From the NCBI GenBank assembly GCA_013433145.1, contig CM024190.1:8098120-8162119 (forward strand): DNA of 64,000 nucleotides, written 5' to 3'. Source of the stretch: Ascaris suum (lineage: Eukaryota > Nematoda > Chromadorea > Rhabditida > Ascarididae). The notes under the pieces were generated by a model. The model was not told the origin of the DNA and made no database searches. It saw nothing but the letters and a program-made list of their open reading frames with translations. Shown here piece by piece: positions 1-13,000 of the stretch. The position numbers and the translations under genes were made by a program. Position 1 is the first letter of the stretch. Each line of letters starts with the position of its first letter.

Positions 1-1034
1 CGCATACGCTTCTGCACGGCACAGCCCTTTGTTTTTAGTTGCATTCCCTTGTGTTCGTTATTCCAGTACCTTATACACTTATTTCGTGTGCTGTACGCCT
101 CTAGTTTCTGTGCCTTCATCTACCGTGCGTTATGTCTTTAGATTTTCTTGAGCTTAGATGTTTACTTCTCGTGCTGCTTTAGTTCGTGTTCTTGGACAGC
201 TGGACAAAAAAATTTTCCTCCAAAAAATCACGTTTGAAAACACACATTCTTGAATAGCAGTCTTGCCATACAGTTGCCCGTAGGGTGTTTTCAAGAGGGA
301 TCTGCTTATTGACACAGAATGCCGAACAATTAATGCCTAGCCAAACGGTGAGGCAAAGGAAGAAAATTTACCTTTTGTCAGGTCATATTATCTCGAGGCC
401 TAAGGTATAGTTCATAAATAGGGAGAACATACAACACAAAATGAACTGGAACAAAAAAACGAAGCTAAAAAAAATTCATTTAAAGTCGCACAGCAATGCA
501 ACTGTTCGGGCCCTCGGGTACTCTAGCACTGTCGACTCGAATATCCTACGGATACCCTTCTTGAAAACCCTTAGGTACAAAGCCGCAGTCAGCATTCCCA
601 TGGAGAAAAAGATATTTCTCCTTGCTTAGGCCCATAATCAATGACTGAAGCATTGCGGCGGGCTGAAAACAAACAAGGTGGGGAGAGCGGAAAGCGGGAG
701 TGGTGCCACTCTCATTTGCTTCCTTACTTTAGCGCCGATCGCCCCTGATTTCAAAGCAACGTCAAGCATTGTATTCCCGAAGACAAATGAAGTATTTTCG
801 GCTACCTCTGACATCATTCGGTTACATCATTAATCCCTGCGGCAATGGATCTCGGCAGGGGTCTTTTTCTATAACGGATTATCGAAATACCCCCTTTACT
901 TTAAAAAGTAGTACTATCACCCCTTTATTTGCAACACATAGCAAAAGGCTGAAATCAAATTTAATTGTTTTTGTTTTCTGCCAATTCCTGATCGTTTGAG
1001 CGTTGAAATTCGAAATTCGAAGGTAAAAAGCAAC

Positions 1035-4000
1035 CTGATAGAGTCCTCGAAAGCTTGCGCCTCGACCTGACCATCAAGAAGGTTCTTGATCGCCGATATC
1101 AACAACCTGTAGAAATTCTCGGGACACTGAGCACTCTTCTTCAGAAGGTGGAGTCCTCTTTCCATGTCGCTATTTACGCTCTGCTCGGCGCCCCCATTCC
1201 CTTATAACGACGGAGCACTTCCTCTCGCTCTCGACGGATTCGCTCTTCTGCCTATAGGAACACCTTTCACCTCAATATGTTTAAGGCCAGAAAAAAGTCC
1301 TAATCTGAAATTTTTTTCTGGAAATGGAGTCCAATAAGTACTGAAAGCCCAACTACCTCAATCTCGTAACATCAAGCACCTCAAAAATTCCAAATAAATC
1401 ACAACTTTAATTACTCGGATCTTCTACGTTCAAATGCGTGAGCTCCGAATCGGCTACGTGGAAAAACGCATCCAGTAACTCGTACACTATCGCATTTCCG
1501 GATTCACAAAAAATCCTGCTTAATGCGCTATGCTGTGAATAGTAAATACTTGTAAATACATGCCGAGTGTTTGCAGTCAGCCACATATTTGTGGAGCACA
1601 CCTCAAGAACACCGCCGAAAAAAGCATACGTGACTGTTGCAATACGCATACCATAAGCACCGTGTCGAAGTCTTGAAAGTCACAGTATCGGCCTCCGTGA
1701 GGTATTAACTCCTATTCCAATGATGAAACGAAACAATATTTTAAGCTTCAGCGAAAAGCTTTCTGTGCAACTTTACAGCCTGCTTTTATTTTAAAAGACG
1801 CAATGCCTGTTTTTTCTTGGTCCAAATTACCCAAACTAACCCGAACACTCACTCCAGCATCTTTCGATGCATCTGTTTCTCACCATTTTTGGTCCTAAGT
1901 CGTTAGAGTATGCATCTGGCAACCTTCCACATTTTGGCAGAACGTCTAAAATTATTATTTCAAGATGTGCTTTCGTTTAAGAATCAGCTATATTACTTCA
2001 CCTCACCCTCTAAGCTGAAATGTAAAAAGTATATCAAAGCGAAAGAATTTAAAGAAGCTTTTCTTTAATCTCGAAATCTTCGAAAAAATAATAATGCATT
2101 CAAAGAAAGCTACCTCACAACACAAGGATAAAACAGCATCGATGAGGGAACACTATTCAAAAATAAGGCAAACATATAAAACACAAGGCACAAGTATTAC
2201 CGCACCCTGTAGCTTTCGAGCATCTCTGCCGTCTTTTTCTTTAAACGTGCCAGCCTGTCGCAAAGCATTTGATGCAGACGAAGAAATACACACCATGTAT
2301 TCGCACCGAAAAATAGCCGATACGAGGTACCCCTACGTGGTTTCACTTCTAATTCCTCAGCCGCAGCCTGCAACTTCGCCCTTTATTCTACGCAATCCAA
2401 CTCACATATTTCCACTGCATCATCTTACAATAAACCCAGGCTAAAAGCCTATGTGTTCATAAGTCCCTTGCTTCTTCCATGAAATCGACTGCAAACAAAA
2501 GTGGTTCGATTTGCAACACTTGCAAAGAATTTCATTCACAAGGTGTATAACGAGATATGAAGATGTACTGAACCTATCGCTTGATATCATCTCATTCCAA
2601 ACAAACGTGAGCCTCTCAACGCGTGAGACAAGACGACAGCGACGTTTAGTGGCCTTTATTTTTACGTTCTATTTTTATCTAAGCCAATTCCTAAAATTTT
2701 TTACGCGATCGATGAATGCACCTGTATGAATACTGCCACTTATGTGCAATAAACTACCATGACGGGCGCACCTTTACGAGGCCACCATATGAAAACTCTC
2801 AGGAATTTTCAACAGCAACTAAACAAAAATCAAGAACTCTGCGTGTTATGCTACCTGTTATTGAAATAGAGATAGGATCAAAAATCATACGCTGCTGCTG
2901 TCATTATTAGACGATGCCGAAAGGCGTTTCTCATTGGCTGCCGCGAAGGCTGCCCTCCTCGAGCAGCGTGTTCCACTACTCGTATCAGCCTCCATATTCT
3001 CTGAAATCAGGCGATACGCTGTGGTCAGCCACAACCAGTGGATCGCTTAGTGAGGAAACGTTGGATTATGCATGGTCTCTGAGCACCGCATCAGATTCTT
3101 ATAAGCGACTTGAAATCCCACTACGTTTAGAGCGTCAACATTATCACACGCCCCTCCTTTTTCCACATTCAATTACCCAGCTTTTGCACTAGAAAATAGC
3201 TGCGGAAGCGAAGGACTGGCATAGATACTCAACAGTATTATTGGCAATCCTTTACAATCAATTTTGAGGCTTTCGAACACTGTTGATTAGACGAGATTTT
3301 ACAGAAGCAACATTACACAAGCAGGTAACGGCTAAGAGAATCGCCGCATTGGGAGCAACAACGTTGGAGGGACTGCCCACTTCTTCCACCATATCTTGGG
3401 AATAGGGCATTATACTATGAGAACAAACTTGCCATTTTTTGCTTTCTAGCGTAAGCGCCATTGAATAGGCTAGAGTCATAGTGGCTCAAAACTTTTGAAA
3501 GAAACTTATAAATATGAGATTCCCCTTTTTTTCTTCTTTTGTAGCCAAGAAATGTTATCAAAAATTTTGAAGTTTTCGCTGGCTCAGCCACAACCATACA
3601 ACAAAACAACACAAGGAACTATCCTAAATTTCTGAACTTTGAAGCAGCCCATTCAAAAAACAAAAATTTTTGGCGTCCTCAGCGTTTTAGTCGAGCCAAC
3701 GCTTATCACTGGCGACCCATTCGAAGCAAATCACTCTTAACAAACTTACAGGTCAAACTTCACTATCAATATACAAAAAATGTTCTCTCGTAGCCTGGCA
3801 ATCAGTGTTTTTATCAAAACAAACAGTTCAAACTCAAAATTAGCCTGCAGTAAAATTCTCGAAAACTGAAAGTAGCAGCGACAGTACAATGGATCAAATA
3901 CTATGCAAAATTCCACTGCAATGCCCCGTTCACCACTTTGCAGCCATGAGGTGGGGTACCGCCATCACAGGTGCATACTTCATTAACACTGCGGTGATGT

Positions 4001-7000
4001 TAGAAGAAAGTGAACATACCAGAGTGTTTCGGCTCGGCACAACTGTCTTCGTCGTCGCTCATTTGCTGAGCAGGAATATTAAACAATTCAGGAAGGAACC
4101 TCTTCAAGGTCTTTTTTGCGTGTCCTTTCTCTTCCTTTTGTATGTTCGGCTGTCGTTTCACATAATGAATAACGAGATCGTTAACGTCGTATAGTACTGA
4201 CATATCGTCTGGATAATCATAAATACAATGGGGGCCAATTTCAGTAGTAGCCCCCTCCTCTCTTCTTGTTTCGCGCTAAAGCAGTTTCAAATGAGCAATA
4301 CTCCAGAAATATTCAGGAGAAGGTGACGACTTCATTGGTAAAAGAATGAAGGTCGAAGAGAAGTGCCTTGCCTCGCAGCAACCCGAAACCTCACCATTCA
4401 CTTCAAATGATCAAGCCACTGAGCTATGCCTCCGTCAACTAACGAAATTAAGTCATCAATAAATCTCTTATGGCGTTTTATAAATATGCTAAAAGTCTAT
4501 ACAATAAACAACCTCGCGGCGATATGTTCTACTAAAGGAAAAGAGAATACCTCATCGTAGAGGGTTTCGAAATGATGCACAATCATCTTAGAGCGAAGCA
4601 ATTTGAGGTCATTCTGCTTGAAGGAAAGTGCCTGGTGGTCGAGACTTTTCGCGTAGTACTTCTCGGTTTGTTCTCTCCAAACTCGATTGAACTGCACTTG
4701 GGCATCTCTCCATTCACGATCCTTCTGATGCATCCTTTCAATTAGTCTCGGCACAACGACCGACGGATTCTTTTGAGCTCCTTCGAGCATCTTACTAGCA
4801 TGCTCACTGCAAAAGTGATAAACTGAATACGCACAACAATGTCCGACTAAACGGTAACCTCAGTTCACGATATGAGTTCTTTTTTCCTGAAAACAAGTGC
4901 CAGCAGAACACACAGCTCTCTTCTAAGCTGACCTTATCCCGTCATGCAACCCATTCAAAGATGTTCCTCAGCTTATTATAAGCTAGCTATTCCGATGCTC
5001 ACCACACAAGTCGGAAAACGAATCTGTGGATTCTAAAAGCAGAAGCTTCTAATGTTTACAAAAAAAAACGAAGGCAATGGTCAGAAACATAGTTGGAAGC
5101 GTCTCAGCCAAGATGAAGATTATCATTCAAAAACGAGCTTTTTCGGCATTAGGTGGCATGATATCAACCAAGTTTTAACTAAAAATCCACAAGTCCTTAC
5201 AATACACATTCTTGTTGAGCAATCTGTCCGTGTCAGTTGAAATCAGGAAGTTCGGGTGGGTTAAACGCGGTCAGCACTGAACGTTTTAACTAAAAAACTA
5301 ATGGGAGAGAAAAAACAACAACTGCATGTAATCTCTACTCACCCATAAATACGTTTTAATGCACGATACATGAGTGAGGGTGAGGATGCACCAAGCGATG
5401 AATCGAGCCGCAACTTCGCCACTTCCTCCTTTTTCATTCGCCCCATTTTTCGTTGAAGGAATTCAAGTGTCTCCAATGCTGCCTTGTTCACCTCAATAAC
5501 GATGTCCAGCTGCAACAAAATATTTCAAATGGCCAAACGGAGACTCCGAAGCAACCTCAAAACATTTCGAAGCGAAGAAATACTTGAAAACAGCGTAGGT
5601 GAAGCGGCGATGGCCAAAGGAGGGGCAAGGAAGAGGAGGGGAGGGGGGGGGGGAAGGAGGAAAGGTTGGAGACTTTCAAAGTCACGTCACACTTCCCGAA
5701 ACTTCCAGTCATCGCAGTGCATTTAGAGCTCAAAGATGGCCTAACCACACTGATCATCAAGCAGAGTTTCTTCAAAACTAGCAACCAAAGTGTCTCACCA
5801 GTACCTTCAGCATTAATTAGCAATGCAGTAATTAAAACTGAAAAGAAGGTGGAAAGCTTGCAAAATGTAAATACTCGTTGCGGTACATCATACAAAAAAT
5901 TATTGAAGCAAACACTTTAATTCGTTGCCGTCTTGAGACAATATGCGACCACAAAGCAACATTAATGAGAACTTTAAAATCATACTTTTGGTTTTCTATT
6001 TCAGTTAGTTCTTTCCTCCGATGTTTCACTACTTCTATAAGTCCCACTTTAACAGTTTTTTATTTACCATACTTTATTAATAGTTTATGCTAACAGCTGC
6101 TCTGATTCAGCACTCCCTCTCCACTTCAAATACAGCCCCTCCCCCCTCCATATCTAGTGGAAATCTCTTGCAGCCCTGGACGAAGCAATATACATTTGCC
6201 ATAAAACATATCTAGAGTGCCACTTTAAGAAAATTATATGCCACCCAGACTGGAACAGTGCCGAGGATGCAAACAGCTATAGGTGAAAAATAAATCGTAA
6301 CCTCATATCTCTCGTCTTCAGTACGGTAAATGAATTCCTCATATTGGCTTTTCTTTGAGTGAACGCATGACGTATCTTCAGAAGACCACGACGGGAACGA
6401 AACCCACGTATCATTTAGGACAGATTGGCAAAGCGGCGTTCGACCGGTACAAACGGGTCGCGCATACGAGTCCGGTAGTGAACGATAGCTTATACCCAAT
6501 CGTTTGCACGTCGAATAATCTATATGCGCAAGCATTATCACTTACACATTTCATCCCTTCAGAACAACAGCCAGTGTTGTCCACCTTTAATGCGCATTCA
6601 CCTTGCACGTACTCCGTTAATAATTCTACACCTATTTTGTATATATAACTAGGGAATAAAAATCAAGTGCACTAATTAAAGGAATACACAAAAACTCAGT
6701 ATTTTAAAACACGCTCGCCTTGATATACAACTTTACAGCCGTATCGAGAACGTCACAACTCAAACAACTTGATATGCAACTCTCAACTAATCCTTTCGAA
6801 CTGCGCAACATTCTCATTTACTGCCGTGAGATGATTGCTGCGAAACTCAACATTCTTCAACCTATAAAACAAAGGGTACTTCTGCAAAACCTGATATGCT
6901 TTTCAAATATCTGTTTCAAAGTTGTGCGTCCTTCCTTGAACAATCGTAAAAACCGCTATCGGAAGATAAACAAATAAAAACATTTTGGAATAAAAAACAG

Positions 7001-10000
7001 AGCAGCAAAGCAAAATCCAGTTTGGGTAATCGTATCAATTCTCCGCGCTGGCCCATCCATCGGACTATGGCGGAAGTGGGAGGAACAGGACAGTGGAGTG
7101 AGGTGAAACTATGTTCCGGATCAAAGTATAAATCAGCGGGCAGTGGCTCCTATATAGTAAAGATCCCATTGATATCTGACGACCATAAGCCTCCCTAGAG
7201 AGCTTAAATGTTGCTCTGTAGACTTCCTCGAGCTAAACTGTTTCCAAGGGAGCCGGGATTACTATAACCCGCAGCACTTTCATCTAAGCCGAGTCGTGGA
7301 CAAATGCCTCCTGAACAGATATCTCGGCAATTCATCGGATGACTCACTAACCCCCCTAAGTCACGGGATGACCTCGCTCCTGACACCCTTTGTAGCTCGT
7401 CGGATGAAAGACTGCTCCATGAGACGACAATTTCGCTTGCGCAGAAAAGCTGCCAGGGCATCATAATATCGTCTCTACGAACCGCTTGCTTATGCCATTG
7501 CGCAACAAATGATTTATGAGTAATAACGAGTATACGAGTTCAATTCATGAAACGATCCATACTCGGAAGGAAGACACGAGCACCAGTGTGGCTATCTTAA
7601 ATATCTGGAGGTGCGAATACTGACTTCGTATGCGCCATTTGCCAATAAATTCAGAAACTGCGCAGTGCTATGTGCGCAGCAATTTTTCGAGAAAGAACAT
7701 TTTCGAATTTAAAAAAAAAGAAGTGGAAATTAATGAGAAGATCAACATTCAAGGAAAGAATGCGCATCCTCATAATTCCACTCAAAAAGTGTGGCAGACT
7801 TTTTTGGGATGCAGAGAATCGGAACGAGTCCTCGATTGTGTTAGAATTTGCAAGAAATTTGAAAGGAAAACTCCAGAGATCCTTCTTTCGCCGCAGAGCA
7901 CAGTCTGCTTAAGCCCGCTTAAGGTGATCGTAGTTGTTCACTGCCTATCAGGTACAAAATGAAAAGTGTACCTATTTGTGAAGCAAGCTCAGAAGGGATT
8001 CCATCGGCGCTCGCCGGTCTTTTACGAGCTCTATCATCGTGATGCTGACCCCCAAATGTCGAATCATTAATACCCAGCATATCCTTAAACTCTTTCAGCA
8101 GGTTCGTCCTATTCCTAAAAGATCGTCTTTAAGCAAATTTCTCCAACATACACCATATACTTCCATTCATGGAAAATTTTCAGCCTTTTCCAAAGAGAAA
8201 TTCCAACGAAAAAAAAAAAGAGAAGAAAACAAAAACAAGAAAAGATGCCAGCTAACATGCGTAAAATGCCCGCAAAAGCAAACGAACTTCGAGCGTCAAA
8301 ACATGCTTCTTGATTAATGATGAGTCGGTATTTTTGCACAGCTTTTATTTAGATCTTTGAATAAAACTTATGATTTGCAAATTCCACACAAGAGAAAACA
8401 TGACTGAAAAACGAGAAAGAAAGGAGATACGGAGTGGAACGATAAGGGAAGGGAAGAAGGATCGAAACGAGAGACGGTATGGAGAAGATGCATACTCTCT
8501 TCCAATAATGGAGTTGTACTTGGTGAAATGATATTATCGAAAAAATAAATAAATAAATAAAGACGAACCCGATAAACGGAATTATGAGTTCGACGAGTTC
8601 AGTTTTTGTCACTATATTCAGGTTGTATAACATCAAGCACCGGAGGAAGTTATTGTACACAGCATCATCACGGAGCACTTTGCGAACCTGCAAAATATAC
8701 ATTCAATGTCGCATGCTCGGAAGGAAGATATGAGAGGGTGAAGGGATAGGGAGGGGGAACCAGGATCGAAACGAGAAGCATATATCGAGAGGAAGAACAT
8801 CTTGGCCATTTCTTTTTTAGTTCAAGCATTCCGCCTCCCATAAAATGACTTCATATTTTAATGAAGAAACTCCATTTTTTCACGTGTAAAAGAATTCAGC
8901 ACAAATAGGACCATTTCTTGCTTCTTTGCTTCACTGACAAATTCACATCTCTGCTCACTTCAGCCATCTCATGATAGAGTCGGGAGCGGGGGGGGGGGGG
9001 GGGGGAGGGAAGGGGATCCCCATTGGTGAAGCTCTGAAGCACCTAATTTAAACCTAAATTACTCACTAAAAAAGTGCTACTCCTCACGAAAGAAACTATT
9101 AAAAACAGGAACAAAAGTCCTATTTCTTACCCCATGTTATATGGAAGAAAAAATCTCCCGAACTACCTTCATTTCGGTGTTGTTCAAATACAATTATTTA
9201 AATCTGGACAGCGGTATCAGTATTAACTCCTCTTCAATTAAAAACTGAATAGCCCTGAATACTTTTGATAATGTCCAAGGTACGGTGAGGAAGAAGAAAA
9301 GATGCGACTGAAACTGTGCCTAAGCATTACCAACCTTGTCGAAGAACAGAAAATCGTCTACCGTTGCCGATCGAAGTGCCTCATTCACATCAAAGTCATA
9401 TGTTATTACATTCGTCGTATTTACCTTTGCCCTCTGAAATAAACATGTGATGCATGAGGTGATATAAGCTGGCACACTCATCATTTTATTCAGCATCTCC
9501 CGATGAGCTGAAAAACTCGGTTAGAAGAGCACAAGTCGAAAAAAAACATGAACCGCAATGAATGAGGACGTATAGGGGTGCTGAAATGCAGCGGTATAGC
9601 ACCTCAAAACGAGCACCACTCTGCTGTGGGTTTACTATATGTTAAGGTTGTATATTATAAATGCCACAGAGGTCGGTCTTTTTGTACACTTCACAACAGG
9701 TATAACTGAGCGAAGAGTGAACGCATTCTGCCGATGGTGATTCGTACAAGGCCGATCGCTTTACAATCCAGTGTTAGTAGATACCCTCCTCTCGTTCATC
9801 CGAAATTATCAGAATCTTATAACGTGTAGAACAGTGAACCTTGGCTGTAGTTTGTTGGTGAGTGGATTTGGGTGCTACACGCTTATGAGGCGCTGCAGAT
9901 GCACTTCCGGCCGGAGCGCTCGGAGACGGCTGTGTTGTAGTTGCGTTTGTCTTAGTGATGCATACTGGTTGTGGTGAGACGACCAAAGTTGCCCGATCGC

Positions 10001-13000
10001 TACCGCGTGTAGGTTTTGCCTCAAACACACGGCAGTTACTTTCAAATCATAAAGCGCAGAGGGAAACACAGACAACACCGCAGTCAACTTGGACAAAGGA
10101 AAGAGAATTTCTCGACAGTCATCTGTCATCTATGAAGCTTCGTTTGGCCATTACACGCGAAAAAAAAGTCCGCTTATTTCACCGGACTTACACTGAGGAG
10201 TTCAAAGGTGGAACTGCTTCGTTCGCATGGCGCGTTATTTCTGTTATATAAAGAGTTCTTTTTTTAGTTTTCATTCAATCACCCCAACCGAAATCCATAC
10301 TCCGGTAATGCACAGTGGAAGAGAATTCAAACCACCTTCTTCGAAGCATAAATAAAGAGCTAAAACGCAATTGAACAACTAAATGGGCTTGCAGAGTGGG
10401 AAATTGGGCGCCTCCTACAAACTTAGTACCTTCCGCAAGGACGACCAAACCGTGTGCATCCTGTTTATTTGTCCATAAACAGCTAGCAATATACTTGCAA
10501 ACAATCCGAAAAGAGAATATTCTGATATTTTCTCTCGAAATACAGACGAATTCTAAAAAGACAGTTAGGAGGTAAATTGAAAAAAAGAAGCATATATACA
10601 AAAATGTTGCTTACTTTAGCGGGTGAGTCACGTGCCGGTTCGTTAGTCTGTAAGCTGCTAGGAGCGGATGGTTTATTCAGAAAGCCGCAAGCATCTGGCA
10701 AAAATTGTGAGAATTCACGCAACAAATCAGGCTCACTTTCGAAGAGAACGGCTACCGAACTGTAGACTTGACTTTCCGTTAACGAATGCGATTCGCCCTA
10801 AAAGTGCAATTCTTTATGGCTTTGGTAAGTTTTATAGTCAAGCAAATTAGTAATTAATGCGGCCTGGACCCTACCGAGTCGTCGAGTGGATGAAAACATC
10901 GTTCCGCATGACAGCCGCTTGGTTCCCAGCAATTCGATCATGTCTCTGATAAATGCTTTTATGGCACTTCCTTGTATATCAATTAAAACAATAAGCATCA
11001 ACTGTTCAGAACATTTTCTACGAAAAAAGTCACAAGGCAACACCAAATTTTTGACGTTAGTTTTAAAAAATACGAGTTTCTGCGTGACTGAATGACGTGA
11101 CGCATAATATAAATCAGCTTTGATTCTTGGTATTACAATGAAAATGAAAGAAAGCGAAGGAAACGATGAAGAAAAAACAATCCAGCAATACGTCAGCAGT
11201 GAGGAAACAGCTTCGTGGGCAACAGCCCGAAGGATTACTGACATTGCTGCTTCGACCTTACTGTTGACGTTATTATTCACCAACCCTTGTAATGCAATTT
11301 CATTACATTCGAGAGTGAGCACGATTCTAGGACGTGAGCAAAATGGTCGACATGAGTTTTGAGCTACGCCTCTAGAAACTGTACCCGAGTCTTTGCTTTG
11401 TTTCAGCTCACAAAGCCTGCTAGACGTAAGTCACCTGTAAAATGTAGACGTCCTAGGCGCCACATCCATTTAATCTTCATAATCAAAACATAATATTAAA
11501 CTGTCAAAAGCAAAGCAAAATAAAAAAAAAAAGAAACAACCTGCGCACGGGTCCCTTTCTGCTCTTGTTGATAACAGTGAAGGATCTCTAAGAACTGACG
11601 GTAAACGTCAGGCCTATTCTGGAATCGAGCCTGGAAGAAAGAGAAACTATTGTTAGTGTCATATTTCTATAAGAACTATATAGGAGTTCAAAAATCTGAT
11701 CATATAAGCAAATTCAAACAAGAAAAGATTGAAATAGGAACAGTGTAAATGAAGTGGGAGAGCAAAGAGACGGGAAAATATCCCACAAATCGTTTGAGAA
11801 TGATACTAGTAACTTCCTGAAAAGAAGCACATCTTCCCACCCCTCTCCATCTACAGTCGAGCTCGGCGGTCAGTCTATACTCAAAGCCGATAAAAAAAGC
11901 ATTTAGGTTTACAGAAGTAATGCACCTCAACCGTTAATTCACCTGCAGCACCTGTAAGTTCGCTGTAAATAAACCTCATCGGGAAATACTACTCGTTTAG
12001 ATTGAGCTAAAATTTATAGTGCAACTTATCTGCACAATGCTTTTTTTGTAGAGGTCGGGCCTACTGCATTAAGTAAGTGCCTTCAGCGTCAAATTCATCA
12101 AAGAATCTAGCGCACACTGCGGGCTGTTGCTACCACCAAACGCAGCTAACCCCAACAACACACAATTCAGAGGGACAATACAGGAAAAAGTAGAAATTAA
12201 AGTGCTGCACAAACCTTAATCTTATTGACGTAGTTGATTGCCTGGTTGAATTCGATTGGTGATTGCTCAGAGGAGAATTCGACACACGATGCAGGCGCAT
12301 GATGCTGCTTCACGTCAACACAAGGTAAGGATGCCGGAGCAACGCGATCAGTGACCGGTGCTACCTGCGGTATTTGCGCCGTACGCTCCATCAGTACTGC
12401 AGAAGAAGTGCTCTGGGTACCACAAGGTTGCAACCCCATCCCTACTGATGTGGCTCGCTCGGGCGGATGGGGGCATACACGAGTCACCGGTACCTGAGAT
12501 ATCCCAGGAACTTCTGACTGCTTTGCGACCAATGTCGTCTCATTACATCCTTAAACAGACATTTGTGAAATACAAAAACAAGGAACAGCACTAAGGCAAT
12601 GTGTGATCTACATGCAACAATGGTCAATTGAAAACCCTGAAACGTTCCTCGACTAGAGCAAATTTCAATCCAAGAATTTTTCCACTTAGCGTACAGTTAG
12701 ACAACACTTCTTAAACGGCATCACCTGCTACTGAGATTATTAATCTAGATATCGCCCAGCACTTACCGAAAACCCACGGATATCCAATAAACGTCGAACG
12801 CTAAATGAACATTGACAGTTCAAAAAAACTTAGTGCCAAGCATCGTGCAACGGCCATCGCTATCAAAGATTACACTGCACATTTCCACAGAAAATGTTTA
12901 ACTAAGAAAAACTCCAAAGTTACTAAGGTCATGATTTATTCGCTTCTAGTATATCGATATTCTCGTTCAGCCAGAACCTACTATGCTAGGCGACTTCAGA

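Noticed and set aside
2914..3192. 92-codon plus-strand open frame
   Set aside because: It overlaps, antisense, the sin-3 exon at 2891-3000. It is a shadow of that exon and flanking intron.
3258..3479. Possible sin-3 exon ([11 protein letters not shown]...) on the minus strand
   Set aside because: Its ends do not fit the phases. The exons at 4020-4275 and 2891-3000 join directly with matching phase and good splice sites.
10430..10460. Small sin-3 exon with good acceptor and GTACTA donor (frame [10 protein letters not shown])
   Set aside because: It is 31 bases long and would break the frame. The exons at 10615-10797 and 9840-10019 already join in phase 0 without it.
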